The notes: generated by a model from the letters alone, not told the origin. A stretch of 64,000 nucleotides of DNA from Euonymus europaeus (GCA_963580455.1 OY756965.1:1376501-1440500), one strand, 5' to 3'; positions 35,480 to 48,898 are shown, counted from the stretch's first letter. Numbers and translations are program-made.

Positions 35480-36207
35480 TTTCGAGTTGGTTTTGGGTCA
35501 AATAACATAAATATTCATAAAATATTTGCATGTTTGTATCCGGATGGATTTGAATTTTACGTACTTAATTGATAATACACATATGCGGAATTTCGAGTTC
35601 TCATATTTTTGATAATATTGGATGACGATATCATTGAGAATTCGATGAAATACTTATTTCTCAATGTATGTAACTAGACAATCATTGATCCATTCATCTC
35701 TTATTTAAATTGGTAATCGGCATTTCACTATCTTCATTGTTGCAAAAAAATCATCTCTACAATTGCAGACTTGCAGTTATCGCAAGTAAAGTCAATGCTA
35801 GTGTCATTAGTGATTAGTCCATGTATAAATGGATAAACATTCTATACATAAGCGGACATGCGAAGAGAATACCACTTTTGGGCTTAAAATTGATCTTTTC
35901 GATTTTTTGAGCATTTTAGACTAAGTTCGGATTTTTTGGACAAAGTTTGAGATTTTTGGATATTTTGAAGAGGGACATTTGACCTTTAAAGGGGCATTTA
36001 TCTACAAGGTTGTAAATAAGACAATAATTTAATCCAAATTAAGATTTTGATAGCTAAATCGAAAATGATTTTGTATTTGCAGTTGTATCCAATTTTAAAC
36101 CGAACAAAATATTTATATTTGGACACATGTTTCAGACATACAATTTATATTCAAACTGAATCGAATAAATCGATCATCTAGATCACACTTAGTTTTGTCA
36201 ACCCTAA
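35480..36207. repeat. Dispersed repeat, family R, copy 2 (interrupted)
   Basis: The left part (aaaatatttgcatgtttg, gtacttaattgataata) and the right part (ggacacatgtttcagacata, aactgaatcgaataaatcga, ending ttttgtcaaccct) match copies at 2165 and 50163, but about 440 bases in the middle do not, suggesting a later insertion. Confidence 0.45.
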
Positions 36208-36229
36208 AGAGAATAGTAAAAAAATACAC

Positions 36230-36232
<3 letters not shown>

Positions 36233-36263
<31 letters not shown>
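36233..36263. repeat. (TA)n microsatellite
   Basis: Uninterrupted TA dinucleotides, about 15 units. Confidence 0.95.
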
Positions 36264-36267
<4 letters not shown>

Positions 36268-36653
36268 AGGACATTTTAGTCATTGCGAACTCTTAAGATT
36301 TTGTGCATTTTTAACCTAACCTAAAACGCGGTCTATACTTTCTCTCCCTAGAAAATTGGCAACGTCTCTTTTTCTTGGCCAGTTTAGCCTCTGTGTCAAT
36401 TATAGATCGTTTATTCATCACAAAAGAAGAAGGAAGAGTTATAATATTATTGTCTGTTGATTTGATATTTTTAAAATAAATCGAACCCTAAAAAAAATCT
36501 TGCGCAATCGTCGCGAGCCCTAACCCTTTATCATCATCGGTCATCCTCGTTCCTTATATCTTCCTTATCCATCCATGGCTTCCTCAGACACCTATTTTTC
36601 CGTTGTCTACGTCCTTCTATAATTCCAAGTTCGCATGAGTCCCTTGAATCGGT

Positions 36654-36662
36654 TATAAAAAA
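36654..36662 (+). promoter_or_regulatory. TATA box candidate of the TBC gene
   Basis: TATAAAAAA about 455 bases upstream of the start codon, followed by a T/C-rich leader that may contain an intron (acceptor-like ttgcag near 36873). Confidence 0.4.
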
Positions 36663-37111
36663 CCTTCTCTTTGAAAGATCTCATCTCTTTTTAGAGAGCA
36701 AAACCCATCTCAATCAACAGTTTTCTTCTATCTTTTTTTGGATTTTGTATTGAAAGGAAGATCTGTTCTTGGTTTTGTTTTTTCGATTTTCCTCTAATAT
36801 TATATTCTTCTTTAAATTATATATATATATATATTTTTTTGATTATTTAAAACTTCCTTACCTCGCGTTGCAGATTCAAAGTGCATTACTTTCGTGTTTT
36901 GCACAAAGGAGCTTCTATTTCTTTGCGAGTGAGTTTTTTTTAATAAATTCTTTCTTGCCCATTTCAAGACCATTCAATCTTGATCTCCAAAGGCTTCAAA
37001 ATTTGACCATTTCATGGTCTCTGTATTTTCTTCTTTCATCGTTTGACAAAAGAAAAGTCTTTTCCTTTAAGCAAGCCATCAATCTCTTTCTCTGTTGGAT
37101 CTACCTCAAAA

Positions 37112-40100
37112 ATGTATGGCACTCAAAGCAAGCGAGACGTTGCCTTGGAATTCCAGTCTCAAATCCCAATCTTGAGGCCTAGCATCCATGCGAGGAGGGC
37201 CAATATCACCGTCAAATTCCAAGACCTTTATGGGTTTACTGTAGAGGGCAATGTGGATGATGTTAATGTGTTAAATGAGGTAAGAGAGAAGGTGAGGGAA
37301 CAGGGTCGCGTTTGGTGGGCTCTAGAGGCAAGCAAAGGCGCTAATTGGTACCTTGAGCCGCGGATTTCTTCGATATCTGAAGGAATTGCATTGAAATCAT
37401 CCTTAAAGTTGTCAGCTCTGGCAAATGCTATCACATTGAAGAGGCTGATAAGGAAGGGGATACCGCCTGTATTGAGGCCTAAGGTGTGGTTCTCGGTTTC
37501 AGGCGCTGCCAAGAAAAAGTCTACGGTGCCGGATAGCTATTATAACGATTTGACAAAGGCGGTAGAGGGGAAGGTTACGCCGGCTACAAAGCAAATTGAT
37601 CATGTGAGTGTTTCTCTTTGCTTCGTATTGCTTGTGGCTTTTGTTGGATGAGTTGGTTTTTGATTTGTGGGTCGTTTGCTGCATTAATTTACTATGAGTA
37701 ATAAATATGTGCATTGTCGAGGTCCATAATCTGCGAGGACGATTGGCACACCAATCAGAAACACTTTTGCGTGGATTTCTCTAATGTATGATGATTTAGG
37801 CCTTAGTTTGGTAATTTTTGTTTAGTGCCATTGAACCAAAACTAGTCTGATTGAAATTCCACTTGCGTGTTTGATTGCGATTAGGGCATTGACTTGGTAT
37901 GGATTTGGTTTCAGACTGTGTGTTTGATATAATTGGTGCATTGATTAGGAATGGATTTGGTTTTTGTCCATTAATGTCAACTACGTGTATTGGATCAGAA
38001 AATCTTATTATATTGCTGCCACAAATTATAGGCAGTGTTGATGTTGAGGTCAAATTTATGTTTGTATGATTATTGGGGCATTGAATAGTGGTGAAGGAGA
38101 TCCATTAAATCCTTAAGTTTTAAGAATTATAATTGCATAAGCTTGACATGATTCCAAAACAGCTTATCCAGTGCTTGTTATCATTCAGCCAGTGATGTGA
38201 TCATTGCAATTAATAAAGTGACATGACTGGGTTTTGAATTTTTGTAAGTTAAAAGTTTTTATTGGTAGGTCATCCTACAGTTGTTATGTAGGTGATGTGT
38301 GGTGGTATGTTTCTGTTCTGAACATAAACATTGCTTTTATGAGAGGTTTTTTAGTTTTTTTTTATAACTTTTACAATGCTTTCCTGAGTTCTGATTTTTC
38401 CATATATGTGTGCTAACAGGACCTGCCACGAACATTTCCTGGTCATCCATGGTTGGACACACCTGAGGGCCATGCCACGCTTCGACGTGTTCTTGTTGGG
38501 TACTCTTTTCGAGATTCTGATGTTGGCTACTGTCAGGTGGATTCATCGTTTCCTACATGTGGAAATCTTTTTTTCCTGCATATAAACAATATGATAGAGA
38601 TACATGCTAACAATGAATTACTGACTCTGACTGTTAATATTTACTTTCATTAACCCTACTATTTCCTTCTTGTTTGTGTCTCTCTGTGCGTTGTCTCTTA
38701 TGTTGCGTGCATCCATTATGTGCCTGTGAATATGCAAACTGAATTCTTCTTGATAATTAGTGGTTCCTGCCTATAATTATAAGTGCAATAAATGTTTTTC
38801 TTCTAGATTTTAATATATCAATTGTAACACCTAAATTATGCAATATTGTGATCCTCTCCAATCTCTGATAATGATTTTAGATTTAATCTATTCTTTGAAT
38901 ATTTTCTTTTCATGTTTTAATTTTTATATTAAAATGAAATTTGTCTTTAGTTTTTACTCGTATACGTTATACTTTATCAGTGATCTACAAACAAGCTGTA
39001 TGCATGCCTATTTTGTGAGTATGATATAAACCATTAACCTTTTCTGCCATCTTATAAATTGTTTCGATTGCATTTTTGGTGATTTTCACTTAAAAATGTG
39101 CCTAAGCAGCTCGTTTCTGCTCCATTGCTATGGCATCGACTCTCCATCTCCTATTTAATTTGAAGCAACTGTATGTAGTGTAACATGTCCAGACAGTTGA
39201 TTTTGGCGCTAATATCATTCTGTGCTTGGCGTAATATCCACCAACTAAATTATAAACAATCCATGAGTTGTCTTTCAATTGCCGATATCTTTTTTATTTT
39301 GAATCATCGTATCTTGACTCTTAATGCAAATTATTGTTGGTGCAGGGGTTAAATTATGTTGCAGCACTTCTTTTACTTGTGATGAAAACAGAGGAAGATG
39401 CTTTCTGGATGTTGTCTGTCTTACTTGAAAATGTCTTGGTCAATGATTGTTACACAACTAACTTGTCAGGATGCCATGTTGAACAAAGGGTTTTCAAGGA
39501 CTTGCTAGCTAAAAATTGCCCTAGGTAATTTTCTCTGTGGCAACTCGTCTGTTTTGTCTTTTAAAAGGGTACATATTAAAATTAGAAATGGAAAAATGCA
39601 GAATAGCTGTGCATCTGGAAGAACTAGAGTTTGATGTGTCCCTTGTTTGCACTGAGTGGTTCTTGTGCCTCTTCTCTAAGAGCTTGCCTTCTGAGGTCAG
39701 AATAATGCGAACTCTCCCCCCGCCCCTCTGAACTGAGTATATTTATGTTTCTGAACTGAGTATAATTATGTTTGTTTTATGATGGAAAACCATTCCTTCT
39801 GTTGGGCTTGTTCTCCAGACAACTTTGAGGGTGTGGGATGTTCTTTTCTTTGAAGGGGCGAAGGTTTTATTCCACGTAGCTTTGGCTATATTTAAGGTGC
39901 TATTGTTTTTGCCACTTGGTGATTCTTGTGCGTTGCTTGTGTTGAATCAGAGTTGATTTAGTTTTTTGACCAAGTTCTTACATGGCCATTTGCAATTGCA
40001 GATGAAGGAAGAAGAGTTGCTTCTAACTCACCAGGTTGGTGATGTAATTAGCATAATACAGGTGACCAGTCATCGACTCTTTGATCCCGATGAATTGTTG

Positions 40101-40548
40101 ACAGTAAGACACTCTTACTCAACACGTTTTAATATCTTCTTGATTCCCCCCTCGCTTTCCTGTGGTAAAATGGATAAAAAGTACTGGATGTAGCCCCTGG
40201 TAGCGGGTGAACCCTTTTGATGTGGCCCTAGCTTTGCAATTATCCCATCTTAGTTTTGGCTCTCAAGGTTTAACCAAGTATGTTAACCTTCTGAATTAGT
40301 TGATTCTGGGCTGTGAGTGTCAACAACTTAGTCGTTGAGGAATGAATAGCTTCCAAATCATCGGAGAGATTTAGAATAATTTTTCCACATAAATTTTGCA
40401 GGTGGCTTTTGATAAGATTGGTTCGATGACCACTACCACAATATCAAAGCAAAGGAAAAAACAAGAACCAGCAGTCATGGCGGAGCTTGATCAGAGATTG
40501 AGACGACTAAATTCGCTCAAAATGGATGATAAGATGACATTAATGTAA
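37112..40548 (+). CDS. TBC-domain Rab GTPase-activating protein
   Basis: Seven exons: 37112-37603, 38420-38536, 39346-39524, 39602-39695, 39819-39896, 40002-40103, 40402-40548; 402 residues. TBC/RabGAP proteins speed GTP hydrolysis on Rab GTPases in membrane traffic. Visible family blocks: [14 protein letters not shown], then [14 protein letters not shown] (the IxxDxxR finger with catalytic Arg, residue order spanning the exon 1/2 junction), [10 protein letters not shown] (catalytic Gln, across exon 2/3) and [11 protein letters not shown]. The start MYGTQSKRD matches plant homologues; the frame stays open upstream to 37043. The C-terminal part ([20 protein letters not shown]) is basic and probably helical. 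Convergent with the fimbrin gene. The exact Rab target is unknown. Confidence 0.9.
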
Positions 40549-41304
40549 CATGTTGATCGAACTGTAAATTATCAGGCATCATCCTAGCAGGGGCCTGTTG
40601 CCCTTCTGGAGAATTATATCAAGTTTGTGCCTTCTTTCTCTTCAAGGACAGATCTAGGAGTGTTGGTTTATATGATGTGGGTGGTAAATGTAAATTTTGA
40701 GCCCTTAATGCATGAGTTATATATCAATTCAGGGCAGCAATGGATTCTCTTTGCCCTTGCAAATTGAATAGATCCCAGGTAAGTTTGTAGTGAGAAAAGG
40801 TGGCAATTTCACGTCTTCCATGGAAACCAACAAATTTTAATTGTTTTTCCTGAACTAGAAAAGTCTACATTAGATGAAGTCGTAGAATTTGCTGGTTGAG
40901 GAGCAAAAGCTGCTGCCTGCCATGGATGCTGGACTGATATCCAGATGCAGTGTGATTGCCTTCACTCACCAACTGTAATAGCCACTTTCACTCACCAAGG
41001 GTAATTCATGTCTAGGTAAATTAGTTTGATAGAAGATCAAATCAATGAAATTTTCTTGGCAGAATCAATGAAAATTCTCTGTTGCTCACATTATTGAGCA
41101 GAATCAATAAAAATTCAATCAATGAAGTTTTATGTCAAAGAATATGCCCAGCAGCAATCTGTAATGACACAAAATTTACAGGATCATTTCCTTTCTCTGG
41201 TAAAAAAAGATAGAGAAACTCCAAAGACGTTTATGCTAGCTGTAAAATAATTTCCTTTCATTCCTGTTTCATATGAAAGAATATAAGAAGTCTGCAATTT
41301 TTTG
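40549..41304. other. Convergent 3' UTRs of TBC and fimbrin genes
   Basis: About 750 bases between two tail-to-tail genes. Holds a short local repeat (agaatcaatgaaaattc near 41062 and again near 41102). No gene. Confidence 0.5.
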
Positions 41305-44300
41305 TCACTGACTGTCTTGACCATTATCTCTAGCCCAAGTTGAGGATTTCTCGTCTCCGACATCCGAAACGGCGTCATTGATGGACAAGTTAGAGACCTC
41401 ATGAGCCACATCTCGCTCATTCTTGTCGTTGTCTTCAGATTGGGTTGACTCCGACTCCCCTCCTTGTTGCTGAAGGCTCCAGTACATTATGCTTGCGGTT
41501 AATGTGAGGATCATCTTCTGGTTTACCTGGCATAAAACAAAGATTGCAAATTGAATTAACCAAAAATTTTGCCCAAATAAAGAAAGATATTTCTCATCCA
41601 GCCCAGTGACTTCAAGTTATTTGGTTAAGACTTGTCCAGGGTTGAGCGTGAAGCATCAAGTCAGACAATCAAGCAATTACTAGTCCAAGAATATGAAAAA
41701 CTTATAAGAATGCATAAAACCCGGATGCAAGGGAGATCAACCGTTGAACTAGCTGAAAAGATGAGCTTTCTACTGATTGCAAACTACAAAAATGAAAAGT
41801 TTGTGGGAGTAGAATCGAAATTTGAGGGGCTCAGCATCATAACCCCAAAACAGAGGATCACTTGAAACAAAGATTCCATGACTCAATAAACCTTTGGCAT
41901 TTTCGTCTCTATCTAAATTCAAATATTTAAGTGACACTTAACAGTGATACACAAAGTAATATCCAATTCTGTCATACAATAAAACAGACTGAAAGCATAA
42001 ACATCCAATTTTAGGATGATAACCAACCTCTATAATGTCTTCAGGTAACAAAAAAATGGAGCATCCAAGCTTTCGAGCAACACTAATAATGTATGTTGCA
42101 TTCAACTTCTTATCCTCATCTGCAGTGACAATGAGAAGAAAATGAGACTAATACATTATTTACCATGTTTTACTATCATATTGACAATGTATATCCATTC
42201 CAGGATATGCTCCCCAGCATGCTGACATTCTTTAATACCGACATTCCTTGTTATTATAACCATTTATTTCTTTATAGGATAGCGCTGTGCTACATAATTC
42301 TAAGATTTGCTGCCAATTTCCAATGACATAATATTGGATATAAATTAAAAATTGTGACCTACCAGTTTCCCCCTTTGTAACAACGCTCCAGTTGACCACT
42401 CTTGGTTCCACAGCACAAAGAAGCTCAAGGAAGAATATTCCACTTGAAAGGTTTTTATCCTAAAAGTAAAGAAGTTGATTAACAATGAAATTATTGCTCA
42501 CCTGTACATTTATGGTACAAAGTAATGCTGTAACAATTATTTGGTTACCTTGAAGCTCTCCATTTGAGATGTTCTACCTGCTGCCTTCACTTTATTGTTT
42601 GCCCAATTTAGAATGTCAGAATCTGTTATCTCCTTACCTTGGGAGTGGAACCTCAAGTTTTTCAGGAGTTGGAGCATGGTAAATCTCATTAGTTGCCATA
42701 AAAATGCTGTTCGAGAAAATAGGAAAAAAAGGCAATGAGTCCACTATTTTCCTATATGCAGCGAGGAACAATTTCAATTTGAACAGAAACTGGAACAATT
42801 TGGATAGAAAAACTACAGGAAAAGAATACATCAGCGGGAAAAAATAGACAATCAAGAACAAAATATTTGAGGCAATGGGAAAAGGGCAAAACAAGTGTTC
42901 TTCCAAAAACCTCATAAATGACTACTTTGAGAAAATCAAGGGAGGGAAGACCAGCACATAATTCAGCCATTATGTAGACATGGGCAAGGGAATTGGATAC
43001 AACCAAAAAGATGAAAAGTAGATTAAGACAAAAATCAGCACCACCATCGATGAGATCCTATGACTTACAAAAGGAAACATAATCATATACGAACTACAGA
43101 TTAAATCCGCATAGTGGAGTAGTGGACATAGATTAATCATCTAGAAAACAATCTTCAATTGAGGTGCAACTTAAAAGTAACTTTACCTAGTAATAGCTTC
43201 TTATTTCCTTGCACAATGTCGTTGCCAGCGACATTCACAAGTGAGAAGTTCAACTCCTTCCCAATTTTTATGACTTGGTTGCAATTTTCGACTTTTCTGA
43301 ATGGCATCTTTATGGGAGGCTTACTTGCCTGCTTCCAGTTTACAGATCCAGGTGACACTTTATCAAGAACTTCCAGAAGAACCCATCTGCAGCACACAAA
43401 CATAACCACCAGTCAAGATCCAATATCCTCAACCATGTTGGGTTAAAAGATAGAACAACTCACCCATTTCTGACATCCTCAAAAACATTATTGACATATG
43501 TAGCAGTACCAAGACTATTTATCCAGAGTCGGAAGCATCTCTCTTCCCGAGAAGTTTGTGCATCATCTGTCATCATCTCAGCAAAGGACATCTTGCTGGT
43601 GTCAACAGACAATCCGTTCCTGCAAGAGAAATTGACAAACTGGTGACAAAGATTCCAGCTATTCAATTATTCGAATAAGAAAGAATTTGCACTACATATC
43701 TTAATGAAAAATGACACTCAGACATTACTAATACAAAAGCAGGAAAATTTAAGTTGCCAGATGGACACAACTATCAAAATAGGGAAATCAACAGGGATGA
43801 ACATGTAGAAGAGACAAAATATCAGAATTTAGCAGCACTGGGCCACTGGCAAACTACAAAAATATTGGCAACTTTAAGAGACAACATGAAGAAATTAATC
43901 AGGTGGGGAAAAGTGGTTGGTGTGCAACCTTATAAAGTAGCGTACTAGTATCACAGTAAAGGCAGTACTGTGGTACCAATACTGTCGACTTTTAACCAGA
44001 GGAAAAAATGTACAAGAATTTCTGCAAGCATAAACCACATGATAGTACAAGTTCTCACCTATGCTGGAATATTTGTGCCACAAAAGCTAGATTAAGATTT
44101 GGAGAGCCTTCAACAATGTCCTTTGGAGTGAGGAATCTTTTGCAATCCAATTTTTCTGCCTGCTGAAGAACCATGTTTGCTCGCTCTGAAGGATCCTTTG
44201 CTTCAATGGTGTTGGGGCTACTGTGTTCTGGTGCAAGAGCATTAAGCAGGTAAGCATAGGCCTCACCGTCCTGTAGTGCATTGGGTGAATATCATCAGCT

Positions 44301-46400
44301 AGAACACACTAAAACATCGGGGGGAAATGTTGTACTATGAAGTTCAGGCATAAAAATATTAAAATTAGTAAATTTAATTTCGAAGTACATGGCTTAAATA
44401 TGAAGTACAAAGATAACTACTTACTAGAAAGTAGACCATTAGCAGGGCTTTAACAACACAATTCTAACCTGCTTTTAAAGTTTCTTTTGCCTCCTATGGA
44501 ACTTTATCCTCAAAACTTAATACTTATTTAAATGCTGGAAAATAAGAATAAGAATGATCTTGTAGCTCAAAGGAATAAGTAATATCTTATTCAGCTAGAA
44601 AGTGTAGGCATATCTAGTGGACCGTAATGATAGATGTTCGTCACAAAGCATGTCAGCTTAAACTATCACCATAGTAGCTGATCTAGAAGTGGAAGATGTT
44701 CATCACAAAAAATCTTGTGAACCTCGTTACCTTCAAATCAGATGAGAAGTTTGTAACCTGCTTCTCGTAGCCAACCTTTTTAAGATGAAAATTCATCCAT
44801 TTCAGCAGAACCTTTTCTGGTGCCAAACCTAGGAGCTCTTCCACATCCTGATTTTTTTTTACAATGGAATCAGCTGATATGTATGCTTAAGAAATCATTC
44901 ATCTTTTATGATAGCAAACCCAATTAAAAACTTTACCTTGGTGTCATCCACCAACTCTACTAGTTGTGGGGTTTTCTTCAAATTGAGATCAGCCAAAAGT
45001 TGAATCTATGCACCAAAAGGTTAAGCACAATTACCCAACTACAACAATAACAAGTTGAAATAATGTTGTCAATGGTTTCCATGTATGAACCAGTATGCAA
45101 ACACAAAAAAAGGAGGTTTTTGAGATAGTACCTTAATAATTTGAGAAATAAGTCCAAGAACAAGATAGGGCTACAAAAGTGAAAACAAAAAAGCTTAAGA
45201 AAAAATTTAGGCCAAAAGAAACGTCCAACAAGAAAATACCACTCTGTAGGTTGCAGTAGCTCGAACATACTCTTGCTTCTGCCAAGTCCTGTGTGCCAAC
45301 ATTAACCACTGTGCAGCCAATAGCCTTTGCAGAATTCAGACAAAGGGTGTGGTTCTCATTCCGTTCCCAAGGATTAAGTGTTTGCTTTGTGTTTATCGCT
45401 CGCTCATCAATGGTTCCAGGAACGGCTACATTGATAAGCTTGCTGCATAAAAGCAAGCAAAAAAAATCAACAACAAACCAAAAACCAGCAAACACTATTG
45501 AGGAGAACTTGGGTGGCTTGGAGGCATCTACCAAAGAAGAACTCCATCTTTCACGAGGTCAAATAGAGCATTTTTGGATGGATCCATTGGTAGATATTTC
45601 TTTAAGAATGGATCTTCAGCTAGGAAGCTATTAATATGAGCAACATAAGAAGCCTTTTCAGACTCATTGATAGCATGGTGAACAGTGGTTGTTGTTGCCT
45701 TAAGAAATGAGGAAGAATTCTTCGAACCACCTGATTTGGCTGTTGCTCGGGCTTGCAAATTCAAATATGCCTGCCAATCAACAAATTCCCACATATAACT
45801 CAATTTATTTTTCCCATCAATCTCTCCACAAAAATATTAAATTCACTTACTATTAAACATGCATAGAATATGTAGAACAATTAAGCCTCAAATGTTCGCT
45901 AGAGTAATCCAATTTGATATAGGTAGGCAATGAATTCATTTTTTATCTTTGGACACCAAATGAAAACAAGAATAAGTTCAGAAAAATGAAGAGTAAAAAT
46001 AAACCATGCAGTTTAAAGACTCACTCTCAGAAAGGACTCGAAATCCATTTCTTCAGCCATGTCACTATATGATTCCCCCAAGACAACCTTGACCTCATCT
46101 TCATTAAACATTTCTCTGAAAGCCTTCAATTGTGAAAACACAGGAGGCAAATCTCCAACGGTGACTTTTCCTGATTGACTCCTTATTGAAATAAACTATG
46201 ATTTCGGATGCAACCAAACCCACATGCCATCCAAAGAACACCAATTAATCAGAAAAGTCTCAACCCACCCCAAAAGAAATTGATAGCAATACAATGTGAC
46301 GCAAAATAGTCACCTTGGATTTAAGTGTGCGTAGCTCCACCTGTGTGAACTGGCTTTGCAGCCATGGATCAGAAACAAATACACCCACGAAACCAGACAT
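41305..46400 (-). CDS. FIM: Fimbrin (plastin-type actin-bundling protein)
   Basis: Fourteen exons on the minus strand: 46400-46314, 46195-46025, 45770-45532, 45442-45271, 45170-45132, 45005-44937, 44847-44731, 44270-44059, 43619-43464, 43386-43187, 42706-42549, 42459-42363, 42119-42028, 41526-41305; 676 residues, near the Arabidopsis fimbrins (about 690). A degenerate EF-hand-like N-terminus is followed by four calponin-homology domains in two actin-binding pairs; visible blocks include [50 protein letters not shown] and [18 protein letters not shown]. It crosslinks F-actin into bundles in the cytoplasm. The C-terminal tail is acidic and Ser-rich. All phases close. Which of the five Arabidopsis paralogues it matches is not decided; FIM5 is favoured by synteny. 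Confidence 0.95.
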
Positions 46401-47214
46401 TTTTGTCCTCCGCCTACACAAAACCCGATAACCCATTACCCATATCAGACGTATATTATCCCAAACAAAAAAATACATATAAAAAATTCAAGGAGAAATC
46501 AAAAAATTCAGATCCACATCCATGCAAATGAAACAAACAGTCGAAAGTATGCATAAGTAAGCAAACGCCCGTGCATTGCTCATCACCCCTTCTTCTCTTT
46601 CAAGCGATCAAACAAGATTCAACAAATAAAATAAATAAGTACGGAGGCATAAAATCCAAATTCATGTTGGAAAACCAATTAGATGGAGGATAATAACAGG
46701 AAACTGGGACGAACCGGATCAGAAAGAAAGCGAAACTCAGATAGTGGAGCCGAGATTGAAACTGAGAATTTCCATCTGTGTATCGAAGGATTATCTGTTC
46801 TTACAAGAGAGAGAGACAGAGAGAGATTGAATGGAATAGGAGTTTTGTTTGAATGGTAATGAGAAGGAGAAAAAAAGTGTGTGGGTGAGATAACCCGCGA
46901 ACACGAAGGGAATTCAGGGAAGCGAAGGATACAGAACTCCAGGAGCGTCTTTCTACTGTATTTGATTTGCTTTTTCAAATAAAGGACAAAAACGTCAATA
47001 CTGATTGTTTTGTTCCGTGGGCCTAAGTTTTATATTAGCTTTCATGGGCCGGGTATGAAAATACAAAAGCCCGCCCATAGGCGTCCAGTAAGTAACGGTT
47101 GTTAGCATGGGCCGATGAACAGAGTCTCCCTCATTTGTCTTTCAGGGCCCATCTTAACATAAAGGGAATGTGATTATTTCATTTATTTGATTAAGCTGAA
47201 TATAAAAAAATGAT
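46401..47214. other. Fimbrin 5' leader/promoter and spacer
   Basis: The minus-strand fimbrin leader and promoter, with a (GA)n-type run near 46806-46826, then AT-rich spacer before the tRNA gene. No other gene. Confidence 0.45.
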
Positions 47215-47288
47215 TGGCCCATGCAGGTTTCGAACCTGCGACCTTCGCGTTATTAGCACGACGCTCTAACCAGCTGAGCTAATAGGCC
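47215..47288 (-). tRNA. tRNA-Ile (anticodon AAU)
   Basis: The minus strand gives a 74-nt cloverleaf: acceptor stem GGCCTAT paired with ATGGGCC (one G-U), D arm with A box TAGCTCAGCTGG, anticodon loop TGCTAATAA with anticodon AAT, and T arm with B box GGTTCGAAACC. No CCA is encoded and no intron is present, as expected for a nuclear gene. The first anticodon base would be edited to inosine. A run of A on the plus strand (T on the transcribed side) just beyond 47215 fits a pol III terminator. Confidence 0.96.
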
Positions 47289-48059
47289 GGACGGTTCAGA
47301 CTGTTGAACTTTGGATATTTATTATAAAATATACTTTACTAGTTCAATTCCATTTCACCAGGAGGAAACCTAACATTTCTTAGAATATTGGCTGCCTTGC
47401 CAAATTCGTCAAAACATTGGTTGCGGGACAATGAATGAATAATTGACAACATATTAAGAGTCACAAATCTCAGAAAATACTTGGCTAGTCTGTGAATCTA
47501 TAACCTACAGCCTATATTATATATAGACTGGCATTCTGTGTCCTATTGTTTATGTGAAGTCACACTTCATAGTGAAACACACCTCGTGATTCTGCTACTA
47601 AAAGCTTTTGATTCCAGTTGGCCGCTCTCAACTCTTGAAAGGAAACTTTTTTCTTGGATTCTTGGTGAAGTTATCACATGGGGCTCACAAACAAATTGGG
47701 AGAAAAATTATTATTACAGGCAATTTCCTTCAATATAGGGAACCTGTGAACATACTTATGAGAAACGTTAGAGCAACCGAAGACACAAGAATTGAGAAGC
47801 CATAATCGATCGTAAACTCCGTAAAGCCAAACAACACCAGTGCACATAATATAATTTACACAGAAGTTGTTTCCAGATATTGAACTTGTGACCCATAGTT
47901 GCTCATAAACTCTCTATGTAAGCAAAATGATCATATAAATAGAACAGGTTCTCATACATATGTAAGTAAAAAATGGGTTCAATTAATTAAATTCAAAGAA
48001 AATCAACAATCTGGGTAATGCCCTTTTAAAATAAATTAAAGACTCAATAAATCTATCTT
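47289..48059. other. Intergenic between tRNA and FLA7 gene
   Basis: AT-rich spacer and probable FLA7 3' UTR on the right side. No gene recognised. Confidence 0.4.
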
Positions 48060-48839
48060 TTACAACAACAATACCAATCCACCTGAAATTGCCAGAACCA
48101 GCTGAATCCATATGCCCAAGTTGACAATTTTATTAGTAGAAGAATTGGGTGCTGAAGTTGCTGGAGATGATCCTTTATCAGCTAGAGCAGATGGAGAATC
48201 AGCAGGAGGGCTAATTTCAGGTGCAGGTGCTGGTGCTGGAGCTGGCATGGGAGGTATGTCTGTGCCAAAAATTGCCTCCGGAAGAAGTACCTTGTCAACT
48301 TGGTACACAGCTATAGGGTCGGTGGAATGCACGCTACTGCTGACTTTTGTTCTGGTCCATCCTGAATCAATGAACACTGTTCCAGAAACATCGGTAAAAT
48401 TCAAAGCGTAATGCCCACCGGCGAATGTGCTAATGGAGTCTATTTGGCTAAGATTCTTGAAATCAGCTAGAGAGTAGTAATGTGGCAAGGCATGGAAAAG
48501 GATGAGAGACTTGAGCTGGTCTTGAGTGAGATTGGACAGGGAAGGCTTCTTAAGTGATGAGAAAGCACCATCTTTTGGCACAAAGATTGTGATGCCTTCC
48601 TCAGTATTGTTTGCTTGGTTTTGGAAGGTGTCAAGGACCTTAGTTGACTCAAGGTAGCCAAGGAAAGTTTGAAATGGCCCAGCCACAGAGAGCAAATTGG
48701 TGAGGTTCACGTAGGCGGGTGCAGGTGCCGGTGCAGGAGTTGGGGTAGGTACAGGAGGACTAGCTTTTTGGGCAAATGCCAAAGAAAAGCACAAGAGTAA
48801 TACTGCACAAGTTATTGTGAAAAACATGGAGGATGCCAT
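48060..48839 (-). CDS. FLA7: Fasciclin-like arabinogalactan protein, FLA7 type
   Basis: A single coding exon of 259 residues on the minus strand. Residues 1-23 are a signal peptide; an Ala/Pro tract (PTPTPAPAPAPA) marks the first arabinogalactan-type glycosylated region. One fasciclin domain follows, with H1 block GITIFVPKDGAF, LILFHALPHYYSL and VYQVDKVLLPEAIFG. A second AP-rich region (MPAPAPAPAPE) and a C-terminal hydrophobic stretch (WIQLVLAISGGLVLLL) preceded by small residues indicate a GPI anchor. It is a plasma-membrane/wall glycoprotein. Start: the ATG at 48839; the upstream extension to 48893 opens only with TTG and crosses a probable leader-intron acceptor (48881). The sequence is close to Arabidopsis FLA7. 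Confidence 0.93.
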   Translation of the reverse strand: MASSMFFTITCAVLLLCFSLAFAQKASPPVPTPTPAPAPAPAYVNLTNLLSVAGPFQTFLGYLESTKVLDTFQNQANNTEEGITIFVPKDGAFSSLKKPSLSNLTQDQLKSLILFHALPHYYSLADFKNLSQIDSISTFAGGHYALNFTDVSGTVFIDSGWTRTKVSSSVHSTDPIAVYQVDKVLLPEAIFGTDIPPMPAPAPAPAPEISPPADSPSALADKGSSPATSAPNSSTNKIVNLGIWIQLVLAISGGLVLLL

Positions 48840-48898
48840 GTCTTTCACAAATATTGTGCTTCTAGTTTGACAACTCCTCCCTGCAAGACCCAAGTCTC

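Noticed and set aside
36233..36263. (TA)n run as a TATA promoter
   Set aside because: A pure dinucleotide microsatellite 880 bases from the start codon; a normal TATA box lies closer at 36654.
41632..41865. Plus-strand open frame of 77 codons
   Set aside because: Lies in the last fimbrin intron, with no domain, start context or partner exons.
48840..48893. Longer FLA7 N-terminus
   Set aside because: Starts with TTG and crosses a probable leader-intron acceptor; the ATG at 48839 directly precedes a proper signal peptide.
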